From JBJXHC01 sp046160825 (GTDB lineage Bacteria; Bacteroidota; Ignavibacteria; UBA10030; UBA6906), in the NCBI GenBank assembly GCA_046160825.1, contig JBJXHC010000051.1, positions 1 through 64,000 of the forward strand: a DNA stretch of 64,000 nucleotides. The letters run 5' to 3'. The notes below the pieces were generated by a model. That model was not told the DNA's origin, ran no database searches, and was given only the letters and a program-made list of their open reading frames with translations. Positions 1 through 9,108 of the stretch are shown here, one piece after another (the first letter of the stretch is position 1; each line of letters begins with the position of its first letter). The position numbers were made by a program, and so were the translations under genes.

Positions 1-1989
1 CGGAGTTGGGGTGTGTGCATTCTCCGCGCGCTTCACAATGCCATCGACCGTCCCATAGTAAAGTACGTTGGAAGAATTTGATGTTGAAATACCCAGCGCT
101 GTAATGCGACGTGAATACCCAACCGCATTTCCTACATCGGTTGCGGCGAGAAGATTCCACCCGTTGGACCCATCAGCATTTGGTGCATCATCGTTCCGCC
201 ACATCGCGCTTGTCAGCAACGGGCTGATACTCCCGGCGGGATAATACAGCATGGCCGGATTGTTGGGATCGAGAACAATCGGTGTAACGAAGAGCATGTT
301 CGTTGCATTGTTCGGAGTAATGAAGACCACGTTATTCAGGTCGCGTTGCATCCGCTGGATTTGTCCACCCTGGTATTGCGTGTAGAGGCGGTCGTGTGCA
401 AGCGGTGCGACTTTCACAACGGTTCCATCACCGCCGAACGCCATTTCCCAACTGGAAACACCCGGTGCGTTGCCCAGTTGGGTTCCGTTGTCCTGCGCGC
501 CGGCAAGAATCAGGTTACTGCCCGCCTCCGGTGCAATGGACACGGAGTAGAACTGCGTGACGTTATATCCATTGTTCAAACTTATCCATGATACATCCGG
601 CTCGCGTACGTCCAGGGTCTTTGTCACCCCGCCATCGTGGCTGGAATAGTATGCGTTCGGATCATCCACCCTGAAGAACCCTCCGTGAAGATCCGGATGA
701 TGAGGCCCCTGAGGCCAGAATGGATACCCACCGATCGTTGCAACGTTCGACGTGGTAAACCCATCTGTTGAGCGGTAAAGGTTTGTTCCCCCGATGAGTA
801 CGAAATTGAGATCGTCCGGCTTTACGTGTACCAGCATATCGTAGCCAGTCTGTGTATTAATATCTCCGGGGAGATTTGCGGCCCTGTTCTCCCAAATACC
901 GCCTGCCCCCGAGCCGTCTCCTGAGACGTACGTGTATTTCCAGAGTTGGTGTCCGGCAACGGCCGGTGAGTTGTTTGCCCCCTGCACAAAGATATACACC
1001 ACATTCGGATTGGATGGCGCCACTGCAAAAATGATTCTGCCCGCGGATGTGGGAAATGAAGCCGGCGCGATATTCGTCCACGTCACGCCATCCGGCGAAC
1101 GCCAGATTCTCGGGACACCGCTATTCCTCGTGAACGCATAGACAACACCCGTGGAGGACACTGTAACGTCGGTGAACGATGCGTCGGCAGCTTGCGCAAT
1201 TGTCCAACTTCCCCCGCCATCAGTGGAACGGTAGATGCCGAAGTGGGTGGCTGCATAAACTTCTTCTTGTACAAGGTTCGACGGATCGGTGGCGATGTTC
1301 CAGTTATAGTCGAACGGATCGGTAACGTCCGGAGTACCGGACGATGTTGATGGAAGGAGTGTCCACGAACCACCGTTATCCGTTGATTTAAATATCCCGT
1401 CGCCGCGATACAAGGAACCCCAGCGCGTGTCATTGTTGGTCGATCCCCGGAACTCTCCGGTTCCAACGTACCAGGTGTTGGTGAATCCCGGTCGGGTGTC
1501 CTGCGCAATACAAACGGTGTTATGGATTTGTCCGGGAGAAGTCACCAGCGACCAAGATGCACCGTCATCAAGTGAGCGCCATATTCCCCCGCCAACGCTT
1601 CCGGCAATCAGAAGATCGGGATTCTCCACATCAGCAGCAAAAACACGGGTGCGGCCTCCCACGTCATCGGGACCTCGCTCAATCCAATCCAACACATGGG
1701 ATGACACGCTTCTGGTCGGGGATGATGAGGCAAGCATGCCTTCTCGCGTGGGCAATCTGCGGACAAAATCACGTTCACGCGAACGGATGTTCATGGGGAT
1801 GTGATCGGCAATGGGATCCCGCTGGATAAGGAACTCCATCTCAGCCTGGGCATGCGGATTGTCTTCTGTACCAACCGAGACGGGAATGTGCCGGATTGGT
1901 CTCTCGGGTAAGACCGGCGAGAATAAGAGAAATGCAACAAGAAGCAGTGCTGAAAACAGAATCAGCATCGTACGGAATGATTTCGTCAT
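1..1989 (-). CDS. BNR/Asp-box repeat secreted protein (3' end outside window)
   Basis: An open frame of 663 codons runs from an ATG at 1989 to the window edge without a stop, so the C terminus is missing. AAGGAG lies 7 nt before the ATG. Residues about 7-24 are a hydrophobic signal or anchor segment, so the product is exported. Asp-box motifs of the S-x-D-x-G-x-x-W type recur (SLDDGASW near 137, STDNGGSW near 201, STDGGGSW near 254), as in sortilin/VPS10-like and BNR beta-propellers. Such proteins in this phylum are often surface-exposed or secreted, sometimes with a C-terminal sorting domain, which cannot be seen here. The ligand or substrate is unknown. It lies 29 bp after the TauE-like gene on the same strand. 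Confidence 0.85.
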   Translation of the reverse strand, partial: MTKSFRTMLILFSALLLVAFLLFSPVLPERPIRHIPVSVGTEDNPHAQAEMEFLIQRDPIADHIPMNIRSRERDFVRRLPTREGMLASSSPTRSVSSHVLDWIERGPDDVGGRTRVFAADVENPDLLIAGSVGGGIWRSLDDGASWSLVTSPGQIHNTVCIAQDTRPGFTNTWYVGTGEFRGSTNNDTRWGSLYRGDGIFKSTDNGGSWTLLPSTSSGTPDVTDPFDYNWNIATDPSNLVQEEVYAATHFGIYRSTDGGGSWTIAQAADASFTDVTVSSTGVVYAFTRNSGVPRIWRSPDGVTWTNIAPASFPTSAGRIIFAVAPSNPNVVYIFVQGANNSPAVAGHQLWKYTYVSGDGSGAGGIWENRAANLPGDINTQTGYDMLVHVKPDDLNFVLIGGTNLYRSTDGFTTSNVATIGGYPFWPQGPHHPDLHGGFFRVDDPNAYYSSHDGGVTKTLDVREPDVSWISLNNGYNVTQFYSVSIAPEAGSNLILAGAQDNGTQLGNAPGVSSWEMAFGGDGTVVKVAPLAHDRLYTQYQGGQIQRMQRDLNNVVFITPNNATNMLFVTPIVLDPNNPAMLYYPAGSISPLLTSAMWRNDDAPNADGSNGWNLLAATDVGNAVGYSRRITALGISTSNSSNVLYYGTVDGIVKRAENAHTPTP

Positions 1990-2018
1990 GGGTTATTCTC
2001 CTTGAATATCAGGATCTA

Positions 2019-2834
2019 TTAGAAGAAGAACATCTTTACGGCTATTGCGAGAAGGAATATCGCGTATAATATCCTGAGTCTGTCCACGTGGGTCTTGTGG
2101 GCGACGGTGGCGCCGAGTTTTGCCAGTGGTATCGTACCGATGATAATGGGAATCGCGTGAAGATAATCCACGTACCCAAGGGTGAACTGTGAGTATGGCA
2201 TGAGGAGCGAATCACCCCACCCGTTCACGACATATCCGATCATGGCAGCGAGTGCGGTAATAACAATGGTTGCACTCGACGTGCCCAGGGCTTTCTTCAG
2301 TGGAAAGTCCATGAAGTAGTACATCATTGGAATGGAAAATACGCCGCCGCCAACACCTGCGAGCGAAGAAACGAGTCCGACCACCACACCGATCCCTATC
2401 AAACCGAACGGCGAAAGATTCATTGGACGTTCCTTGCCGGACGCCGAAGACTCGATCAATAATCGGATGGCTGCAACCGTGACAACGGCAGCAAAGATCT
2501 GTTGCAATGTCTTCCCCGGCAACAACGCGGCAAACGCTGAACCAGTGAGCGCACCAATCACACTCGCTACGCCGATATATTTCACGGCTCTCCATTCAAC
2601 GTGACCGTTCTTCGAATGCTGAATGGCCGAGGTCAGCGAGGCGAATACGACAACAAGTAGACTCGTCCCGAATGTCAGGTGTGTAGCAACGAGGGGTGAG
2701 ATATTGAGAGCTGCCGTGAAAAAGTACAATAGAATCGGAACAAGAATAATCCCACCACCAACCCCAAAAAAACCGGCAAGAAACCCGGTGACGGCCCCTG
2801 CGACCAGGAGGATGACGATATGAACGACATCCAT
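2019..2834 (-). CDS. TauE/SafE family (sulfite exporter-like) membrane permease
   Basis: The 271-residue product is almost entirely hydrophobic with about eight transmembrane segments. It shows the internal duplication typical of TauE/SafE (DUF81) permeases: a glycine-rich GFFGVGGG motif near residue 22 and a second SLAGVGGG motif near residue 155. The length is normal for the family. Family members move sulfite, sulfoacetate or other organic anions across the inner membrane, but the substrate cannot be read from sequence. It begins 10 nt after the S41 protease gene, so the two are probably cotranscribed. That adjacency does not point to a sulfur pathway. Confidence 0.88.
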   Translation of the reverse strand: MDVVHIVILLVAGAVTGFLAGFFGVGGGIILVPILLYFFTAALNISPLVATHLTFGTSLLVVVFASLTSAIQHSKNGHVEWRAVKYIGVASVIGALTGSAFAALLPGKTLQQIFAAVVTVAAIRLLIESSASGKERPMNLSPFGLIGIGVVVGLVSSLAGVGGGVFSIPMMYYFMDFPLKKALGTSSATIVITALAAMIGYVVNGWGDSLLMPYSQFTLGYVDYLHAIPIIIGTIPLAKLGATVAHKTHVDRLRILYAIFLLAIAVKMFFF

Positions 2835-2844
2835 GCGCCGTTCC

Positions 2845-4509
2845 TCAGGCCTTGATCTTCTTCGAATACATTTTCCGGTTCTTCAGAAATTCCAAACCGA
2901 CTGCGAGCTGCGGATCGTCCTTGAGCGACGCTTCAATTCTTCCCTGCTCGCCGCGTACACGCGCCATCAATTCCACTTCCAGTTCACTGCGAATGCGGTC
3001 TTTGTAGCGGTCGAACCCGCGCTCTTTTTCTTTCGCCAAAGCTTCATTCAACTCTTTGATTTCCGTTTGAACGCGTTCGCTATAATTCAGTTTCACCGCC
3101 AGCTTGCCCAGCTCCTCAAGCTTGGTTTCACTCTCTTCCTCGTAATCAAATTTTTGTTCTGCAAGATATGCGCGGAAGTCTTCGAGGATTGCGTCCGTTA
3201 CTCCGGTGAGAGGTACGCCTTTGTGTTCGGCAACATACGTATTGCAAAACCTGAAGAAAAGGGATTTGCGATAGAGTTGTAACACCATTGGTCCGAGGTC
3301 CACATCCGTCACCGCCGAATCCGGCATGACGCCGCCATGCTCAAACACTATCCTCCCTCCGGCTGTTTTGAATTCCTTTTTCAAACTGTCCGCGTACGCC
3401 GCGAAAACTCCGTGCCCGTCGCGTTGTTTGTAATCGATCTCCTGAATGCTTCTGCCACTCGGGATGTAATAGCGCGCGGTTGTAATCTTCAGTTTGGTTT
3501 CGTACGGCAAATCCACGACCGTTTGGACAAGTCCCTTGCCGAATGTTCGTGTACCGACAACAAGTACACGATCCAGGTCCTGCAGCGCGCCTGAAACAAT
3601 TTCGCTGGCACTTGCACTATTCCTGTCGGTCAATACGACAACGGGTTGATCGGGAAACATCGGTTCTTCACGCGAATAATATGACTTGTCTGCTTCCGCT
3701 CTCCGGCCTTTGGTATTAACGACAAGGGTATTGCGGGGAACGAACTTGCTCACAACATCAACCGCGGCATCAAGCAAGCCACCGGGGTTTCCGCGGAGGT
3801 CGAGCACCAATCCCTTGAGGTCACCCTTCAACTTCAGGTCACGGATGGCGGTACGGACTTCCTCTCCGGCAGCAGGTGAGAATCGCTCAAGCCTGATGTA
3901 GCCCAGGCCTGAATCGACATAAGCGGAGTAGGTAACATTCTTGAGTTGTATTTCCTCGCGTATCAGGACAAATTGCATTGGTGCCGACTCGCCTTCACGT
4001 TCAATCGTCACGCGCACTTCGGTGCCAGGCGCACCCCGCGTAAGTGATCGAATGTCGTCAGGTTGCCTGTTGAGTATTTTCACTCCATCCACTTCGAGTA
4101 TCTTATCGCCGGGGAGAACCCCCTGTCGCTGTGCAGAGTATCCTTCCATCACGGTAATCACTTGTATCGCTCCGTCGCGTTGGCCAATGGTAACGCCGAT
4201 GCCGCCATATTTTCCCGTGGTCAGCAGCTCGACTTCCACACCGTTCTTCTCTTCAATGTACACGGTGTACGGGTCGAGCGTTCCGAGCATGCCTTCGATT
4301 CCTGCTTCCATGAATTTTTCCGGGTCTACTTCATCGACATACGTCGTGGCGATCTCCCTATATATGCGCCCGAAAATATCAATGCTCTTGTTGATCTTAA
4401 AGAAGAAATCGTTGTCCGTCGGGAGTGTAAACCCAAGCGAGATGGCGAGGAGTACTGCCGCAATCCATGTTCGTCCGCTCTTCGATTCCAATTCACCGTT
4501 TCTCTTCAT
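2845..4509 (-). CDS. S41 family C-terminal processing peptidase (CtpA/Tsp-like)
   Basis: This is a periplasmic serine protease that cleaves substrates near their C termini. The 554-residue protein has an N-terminal membrane anchor (about 14-30) and a PDZ domain (about 95-175, with a GGIGVTIG start). The peptidase core carries SASASEI, whose middle Ser300 is the expected nucleophile, and the general-base Lys325 in FGKGLVQ. The 25-residue Ser-Lys spacing equals that of E. coli Tsp. A charged, probably helical C-terminal tail (about 430-554) follows. The gene starts 9 nt after the tmk stop, so it probably shares the tmk transcript. The physiological substrate is unknown. Confidence 0.93.
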   Translation of the reverse strand: MKRNGELESKSGRTWIAAVLLAISLGFTLPTDNDFFFKINKSIDIFGRIYREIATTYVDEVDPEKFMEAGIEGMLGTLDPYTVYIEEKNGVEVELLTTGKYGGIGVTIGQRDGAIQVITVMEGYSAQRQGVLPGDKILEVDGVKILNRQPDDIRSLTRGAPGTEVRVTIEREGESAPMQFVLIREEIQLKNVTYSAYVDSGLGYIRLERFSPAAGEEVRTAIRDLKLKGDLKGLVLDLRGNPGGLLDAAVDVVSKFVPRNTLVVNTKGRRAEADKSYYSREEPMFPDQPVVVLTDRNSASASEIVSGALQDLDRVLVVGTRTFGKGLVQTVVDLPYETKLKITTARYYIPSGRSIQEIDYKQRDGHGVFAAYADSLKKEFKTAGGRIVFEHGGVMPDSAVTDVDLGPMVLQLYRKSLFFRFCNTYVAEHKGVPLTGVTDAILEDFRAYLAEQKFDYEEESETKLEELGKLAVKLNYSERVQTEIKELNEALAKEKERGFDRYKDRIRSELEVELMARVRGEQGRIEASLKDDPQLAVGLEFLKNRKMYSKKIKA

Positions 4510-4518
4510 TGCTCTCCT

Positions 4519-5151
4519 CTACTGCGATACGTTATGAGACATCAACCGTTGTTCCACTGATCGCCAGACATTACGTTCCACATTTTCCATCGATTCCATT
4601 CCGTCGATGTGGACAAATCTGTTGGATTCCTCGTGTGCGAGGGCGATGTAGCCTTTTCGTACACGCTCATAGAATTTCTTCCCCGAGCTTTCCATTCGAT
4701 CGAAAGCAAGGCCTGCACTCAGCTTCCGTCGTTCAATCTCATCAATACTAATATCAATCAAGATCGTGAGATCGGGATTGAGCCCGCCCGTTGCGAGACG
4801 GTTTATGGATTTCACGGCATCTAGATTAAGCCCTCTGCCATGTCCTTGATACACAGTGGTCGAGTCGAAATATCTGTCGCACACCACAACCTCGGAACGC
4901 TTGAGTGCTGGGACAATCACCTCACTTACAAGCTGGGTGCGACTTGCTGAAAAGAGAAGGAGTTCGGCGGTGTCGGTCATTTCGCTGAATGCCTTGTCAA
5001 GCAGGATTTCGCGGACGCGTTCCGAGATTCTCGTCCCGCCCGGTTCGCGAATAAAATGCACCGTCTTACCTCGCTGCTGAAGCTTCTCTATAAGCAGCTT
5101 CGCTTGCGTGGTCTTGCCGGAGAAATCCAATCCTTCAAAAGTAATGAACAT
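4519..5151 (-). CDS. tmk: Thymidylate kinase
   Basis: It phosphorylates dTMP to dTDP with ATP in the cytoplasm, an essential step of dTTP synthesis. The 210-residue protein has the P-loop GLDFSGKTTQ near its N terminus, the REPGGT substrate motif, the VCDRYFDST DR(Y/F) motif and a LID region rich in Arg and Lys near 150-170. Length and motif order are normal for the family. It is the first gene of the leftward run tmk-ctp-tauE-BNR and diverges from dxr. A plausible promoter lies at 5193-5221. Confidence 0.96.
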   Translation of the reverse strand: MFITFEGLDFSGKTTQAKLLIEKLQQRGKTVHFIREPGGTRISERVREILLDKAFSEMTDTAELLLFSASRTQLVSEVIVPALKRSEVVVCDRYFDSTTVYQGHGRGLNLDAVKSINRLATGGLNPDLTILIDISIDEIERRKLSAGLAFDRMESSGKKFYERVRKGYIALAHEESNRFVHIDGMESMENVERNVWRSVEQRLMSHNVSQ

Positions 5152-5192
5152 GTGTCTTCTTGCAGAGCGCGTTGTTTATCTTAATGTCAGCC

Positions 5193-5221
5193 AACATAGC
5201 GATTTTGATTGGCCGAATCAA
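5193..5221 (-). promoter_or_regulatory. Putative sigma70 promoter of tmk
   Basis: On the minus strand, TTGATT (5221-5216) and TATGTT (5198-5193) are separated by 17 bp. The resulting leader to the tmk ATG would be about 35 nt. The -35 hexamer is one arm of the palindrome TTGATT-ggccg-AATCAA (5205-5221), which could double as an operator. This is a pattern match only. Confidence 0.45.
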
Positions 5222-5260
5222 CAAACTTGTGCCGCAAGAATCACTGATCGCGCGTTTCCT

Positions 5261-5322
5261 TGTGAAGCAGGGTGCACTACTTACCTTGCTAAACAAGGGT
5301 GCTTTCCGTACCTTGCTTCACA
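5261..5322. repeat. Nested inverted repeat between tmk and dxr
   Basis: An outer 13-bp stem (5261-5273 with 5310-5322, one G-T pair) encloses a second stem made of GCAC (5274-5277) with GTGC (5299-5302) and CCTTG (5284-5288) with CAAGG (5294-5298). A 9-bp direct repeat TACCTTGCT also occurs at 5282 and 5309. The structure lies between the divergent tmk and dxr starts. It has no T tract, so it is not an ordinary terminator. It may be a dispersed palindromic repeat or a leader structure of dxr. Confidence 0.6.
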
Positions 5323-5384
5323 GAACTTCACACAAAACAGCCAACGAATGTTCACTATCGCAATTCCGCGTCCGTAGTCTCGCA

Positions 5385-6545
5385 TTGAACACCCGAAGAA
5401 ATATCGCTCTCCTCGGCTCGACAGGCTCCATAGGTCGCAACAGTCTCGAGGTACTTGCCGGCTTGGATGACCGCTTCCGAGTCACCTATCTCACTGCACA
5501 CAGGAATATTGATCTTCTTCTGGAACAGGTGCGGAGGTTCAAACCCCGCAGCGTTGTGGTGCTTGATGAATGCAACGCTTCGGTGATGCGCAAGCTCCTG
5601 AACGGGACAACAGAGGTGCTGGTTGGTGATGAGGGGTTAATGGAGATCGTTCAACGCGATGATGTGGACATGGTTCTCAGCGCTCTTGTTGGATTTGCCG
5701 GCGTGCGACCGACACTCGCTGCAATTGAAGCGGGCAAGGATATTGCACTCGCCAACAAGGAAACTCTTGTGGTTGCCGGTGAGTTGATCATGAGGAAGGT
5801 GCGGGAAAAGGGTGTCCGGCTCCTTCCCATCGATAGCGAGCATAGCGCAATTCTTCAATGTCTGAGGGGGGAAGACAACCGTGCAATTGAGCGGCTGATT
5901 CTCACGGCGTCGGGCGGGCCATTCCTCCATCTCCCGAAAGATCAATTTGAAACTGTTTCTGTCTCTGAAGCGTTGAATCATCCAACGTGGAAGATGGGGA
6001 ACAAGATCACCATTGATTCCGCGACACTGATGAATAAAGGGCTGGAGGTGATTGAGGCGTTCTGGCTGTTCGGCGTACCGCCGGAAAAAATCGAAGTCGT
6101 CATTCACCCACAATCCATTGTTCATTCCATGGTGGAATTTGTTGACGGGTCGGTAAAAGCACAAATGGGAATCCCGGATATGAAGCTCCCGATTCAATAT
6201 GCGCTGACATATCCGGATCGACCGGCATCATCGTTCAAGAAACTGGACCTTGCCGCTTTGCAACAGATGACATTCATGAAACCTGATATGGTAAAGTTCC
6301 GGTGTCTCGCGTTGGCATTTGAGGCGCTACGAACGGGGGGAACAGCGCCGACGGTGCTGAACGCTGCAAACGAGGTAGCTGTTCAACAGTTTCTCGACGG
6401 CCTCATTCCGTTTAGCTCGATTCCGCAAATGATAGAAGATGCCGTGCACACACACGTCCCTCTACAGGGCATAACATTGGATGACGTGATTCGTATAGAC
6501 AGGGAAACACGTGAGCAGATGCGGCACCATGCCGCCATTACTTAG
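5385..6545 (+). CDS. dxr: 1-deoxy-D-xylulose-5-phosphate reductoisomerase
   Basis: It converts DXP to 2-C-methyl-D-erythritol 4-phosphate with NADPH, the committed step of MEP isoprenoid synthesis. The frame is open from 5160, but the family starts a few residues before the dinucleotide-binding GSTGSIG motif. The TTG at 5385 gives 386 residues with that motif at about 9-15, matching usual length, so I choose it; no clear ribosome-binding site precedes it. ALANKETLVVAG, the IDSEHSA metal-binding motif, ASGGPF and MNKGLE are all present. rseP follows by 13 nt, an arrangement common in bacteria, and the two are probably cotranscribed. Confidence 0.94.
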   Translation: MNTRRNIALLGSTGSIGRNSLEVLAGLDDRFRVTYLTAHRNIDLLLEQVRRFKPRSVVVLDECNASVMRKLLNGTTEVLVGDEGLMEIVQRDDVDMVLSALVGFAGVRPTLAAIEAGKDIALANKETLVVAGELIMRKVREKGVRLLPIDSEHSAILQCLRGEDNRAIERLILTASGGPFLHLPKDQFETVSVSEALNHPTWKMGNKITIDSATLMNKGLEVIEAFWLFGVPPEKIEVVIHPQSIVHSMVEFVDGSVKAQMGIPDMKLPIQYALTYPDRPASSFKKLDLAALQQMTFMKPDMVKFRCLALAFEALRTGGTAPTVLNAANEVAVQQFLDGLIPFSSIPQMIEDAVHTHVPLQGITLDDVIRIDRETREQMRHHAAIT

Positions 6546-6558
6546 GTAAGAGGATCGT

Positions 6559-7875
6559 ATGGCTTTCTTGGAAACTGCGTTTTATTTCATTGTGACACTT
6601 GGTGTACTGGTTTTTGTGCACGAGTTCGGACATTTTATTGCGGCGAAATTATGCGGCATGCGTGTCGACCGGTTCTCGATCGGATTTCCACCGAGGGCAT
6701 TTGGCATTCAGGTTGGGGAAACCGACTATTGCATCTCATGGATTCCTGTTGGTGGATACGTGAAGATCGCCGGAATGATTGATGAGAGCTTCGATATAGA
6801 GCATGTCGAAAAACCACCCGAACCGTGGGAGTATCGATCCAAGCCCATATGGCAGCGCATGATCGTCATCTCCGCCGGCGTTATCATGAATCTCCTTCTC
6901 GCCGTGGTGATCTTCTCGGGGATCAACTACGTGCAAGGAAAAACCATTCGTGAAACTACTGAGATCGGTTATATTGCAGAAGAAAGTCCCGCCGCCATAG
7001 CTGGACTACAGCGCGGTGATAAGATTATCAGCATTAATGGTGAACCGGTCAGGCACTGGGATCAAATCCTTCAACACGTTTATGTCGAGAACATGGGAAG
7101 CGATGTTTCCTTTGTTGTTCAAAGGGGCGAAGGAACGGTCGAGCTTCACCTCCCCCGTACCAGTATCCCCGAGCCCGATGTCACCTCGTTTGGTATCATT
7201 CCAGCAAACACAGAAATTGTCGTCAGTGTTGTTGAGCCCGGCAAACCTGCAGACCAACTTGGCCTCAAGCCCATGGATGTGATATTATCTTTGAATGGGA
7301 TTCCGGTTGAGTATGATCAGAAGCTGAGAACGATAGTCAAAGAAAGCGCCGGCAAACCACTTAACGTCGAGTGGCGACGCGGTACGGAAATAATGAGCGG
7401 AACGACGACACCAAGTGAGGATGGGCGCATTGGAATAGCGTTCGGAGCGCGATACACCGGACCCGTCACCAGACTGGAATATTCTTTGTTTGAAGCAGTT
7501 CCAGAGGGGGTGAAGGACATTGTTGGCGCGACCGGGCTTTTCTTTCAACAGATGGGACAGCTGGTAACCGGCAAAGCGGCCTTCTCTCAATCGGTCGGCG
7601 GCCCAATCAAAATTGCTCAAATGGCAACCCAGACCGCGGAGATGGGACTCATAACATATCTCGGCTTCATGGCTCTTCTTAGCATAAGTTTGGCGTTGTT
7701 GAACATTCTCCCGTTTCCTGCGTTGGACGGTGGGCATCTCGTCTTCCTCATCTATGAGGGAGTATTCCGGCGTGAGATTCCCGTGAAGATCAGACTGGGG
7801 TTACAAAAGGCGGGGTTTGCCCTCTTGCTCGCCTTTATGGCCTTTGTGGTATATAATGACATACTGAATTTCTGA
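6559..7875 (+). CDS. rseP: RseP-like site-2 zinc metalloprotease
   Basis: This inner-membrane protease performs intramembrane cleavage, typically of anti-sigma factors or signal-peptide remnants. The 438-residue protein has HEFGH at 21-25 (zinc ligands H21 and H25, catalytic E22), two tandem PDZ domains (about 130-195 and 210-290) and the NILPFPALDGGH segment near 381-392, whose Asp is the third zinc ligand. The C-terminal segment is hydrophobic. It sits directly after dxr. The window also encodes an ECF sigma/anti-sigma pair (20.5-22.0 kb), a conceivable client, but no link is visible in sequence. Confidence 0.95.
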   Translation: MAFLETAFYFIVTLGVLVFVHEFGHFIAAKLCGMRVDRFSIGFPPRAFGIQVGETDYCISWIPVGGYVKIAGMIDESFDIEHVEKPPEPWEYRSKPIWQRMIVISAGVIMNLLLAVVIFSGINYVQGKTIRETTEIGYIAEESPAAIAGLQRGDKIISINGEPVRHWDQILQHVYVENMGSDVSFVVQRGEGTVELHLPRTSIPEPDVTSFGIIPANTEIVVSVVEPGKPADQLGLKPMDVILSLNGIPVEYDQKLRTIVKESAGKPLNVEWRRGTEIMSGTTTPSEDGRIGIAFGARYTGPVTRLEYSLFEAVPEGVKDIVGATGLFFQQMGQLVTGKAAFSQSVGGPIKIAQMATQTAEMGLITYLGFMALLSISLALLNILPFPALDGGHLVFLIYEGVFRREIPVKIRLGLQKAGFALLLAFMAFVVYNDILNF

Positions 7876-7903
7876 TGCATTGAGGCCATTCCGGACTTAT
7901 CCT

Positions 7904-7940
7904 GAGAGCCACTTCACAACACGTGATGTGGCTCTCAACG
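7904..7940 (+). terminator. Terminator-like hairpin after rseP
   Basis: GAGAGCCAC (7904-7912) pairs perfectly with GTGGCTCTC (7928-7936) across a 15-nt loop, followed by AACGTTTT. It lies 29 nt after the rseP stop and before the next promoter. The T tract is short and interrupted, so termination may be partial. Confidence 0.6.
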
Positions 7941-7953
7941 TTTTACCCGTTGT

Positions 7954-7982
7954 TTGCAATAGTCGCTTCTATTTGTTATACT
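7954..7982 (+). promoter_or_regulatory. Putative sigma70 promoter of the FecR/CHASE2 module
   Basis: TTGCAA (7954-7959) and TATACT (7977-7982) are separated by 17 bp. Transcription would start near 7989 and give a leader of about 50 nt before the ATG at 8038. The spacing and strong -10 make this one of the clearer promoters in the window. Confidence 0.6.
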
Positions 7983-8037
7983 TTGGCGTATTCTTGAAGG
8001 ACTATTACATATTATGCACAACAAGTTGGGGGTTAGC

Positions 8038-9099
8038 ATGATGCGTGGTTCTCTTCGTTTTCTTCGCCTCCCCCTTGCATTGATTGTCGTGATGTTCCCG
8101 CTTCGATCGTTGGGACAAATAACATTTCAGACGGTCCCTGCACCGGTACAATCCCTTTCAATCAACGACATTGACTTTATAAATTCCACTACACCAAAAT
8201 GGATATTCAGCGTCATCATGACCTCGTCCTCACCCACACCGGTTGATGGGGTGACGATGGAAATGAAGCTGTCTGCCTATTTGTCCACGGGCGAACAGTT
8301 TGAAGACCTGGTTTTTCTTAGCACTGATCAATTTACCGTAACCGGCAGCAGAACGATTACAAACCTGGATCTCAAGGACGAGAACCTTAGGGGTGAGTAT
8401 ATTGTCGATGAAAACGGAAAAACCAAGCTTGAGGACATTGCACTTTCTTCCGGCGTTGTTCCGGCTGGGAAGTATCGCTTTGCAGTCCAGGTTTTTGTGG
8501 ATGGCGTGCCCCAACAGGGCGATGGTGATTTCTCGCTCCTCCTTACAAACCCATCCGGGGTTGAACTTCTTTCACCGTCCGATGGGGACAACTATGTGAG
8601 CCAGTACCCTTTGTTCCAGTGGCAAGGGGATGCAACGTCGTGGCGTATCTCCATATTCCAGAAACTCCCCGGACAGGGCAGCCTTGAAGAAAGCGCTTCG
8701 GGCATTCCACACTTGATGTCGAATACTGATGGCTTGTCATTCCAATACCCCGGTAGCGGTGCCCGACTTCTCGAAACGGGAAATACATACGTTTGGTTCG
8801 TCGAAGGTCTCAGAGGGGTGGCGGGTGGAACAACACAGACGATCAAAAGCCCGTTGCGATCATTTCAAGTCTCATCGGCAACCGGTTCCGGAAATACCAT
8901 CTCCGCTTTGCTCGACGAGTTGGAGCGGGTGCTTGGTTCACGGTATCAGGGAGTCATAGACGAAATGCGACAGCAAGAGTTGACATCTTCAGGTATCATA
9001 CGTCTCAATGGTTCCCCCATTACGGCGGCAGAGTTGACTTCCATTCTCAATGCTCTCCGCAGTTCTCCGGAAACTGTTTCATCCGTAGTTCTTGAATAA
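8038..9099 (+). CDS. Secreted protein of unknown function, first gene of the FecR module
   Basis: I do not recognise a named family. The product has an N-terminal hydrophobic segment (RLPLALIVVMFPL) followed by LGQ, a likely signal peptide, so it is exported. The middle reads like beta-sandwich or Ig-like modules, with a segment beginning LLSPSDGDNY around residue 170 and WxWFVEG-type strands. The C-terminal 80 residues look helical. An ATG at 8014 is also in frame. I prefer 8038 because a G-rich run sits just upstream and it puts the signal sequence at the N terminus. It ends 9 nt before the FecR-domain gene, so cotranscription is likely. A role as partner of the FecR or barrel protein is a guess. 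Confidence 0.75.
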   Translation: MMRGSLRFLRLPLALIVVMFPLRSLGQITFQTVPAPVQSLSINDIDFINSTTPKWIFSVIMTSSSPTPVDGVTMEMKLSAYLSTGEQFEDLVFLSTDQFTVTGSRTITNLDLKDENLRGEYIVDENGKTKLEDIALSSGVVPAGKYRFAVQVFVDGVPQQGDGDFSLLLTNPSGVELLSPSDGDNYVSQYPLFQWQGDATSWRISIFQKLPGQGSLEESASGIPHLMSNTDGLSFQYPGSGARLLETGNTYVWFVEGLRGVAGGTTQTIKSPLRSFQVSSATGSGNTISALLDELERVLGSRYQGVIDEMRQQELTSSGIIRLNGSPITAAELTSILNALRSSPETVSSVVLE

Positions 9100-9108
9100 G
9101 GGGGTACC

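Noticed and set aside
5160..5384. 75-residue N-terminal extension of Dxr
   Set aside because: The family starts a few residues before GSTGSIG, and the extension is translated palindrome sequence.
7915..7930. Third parS-like site (CACGTG in the terminator after rseP)
   Set aside because: Only the central hexamer matches; the flanks do not fit the parS consensus.
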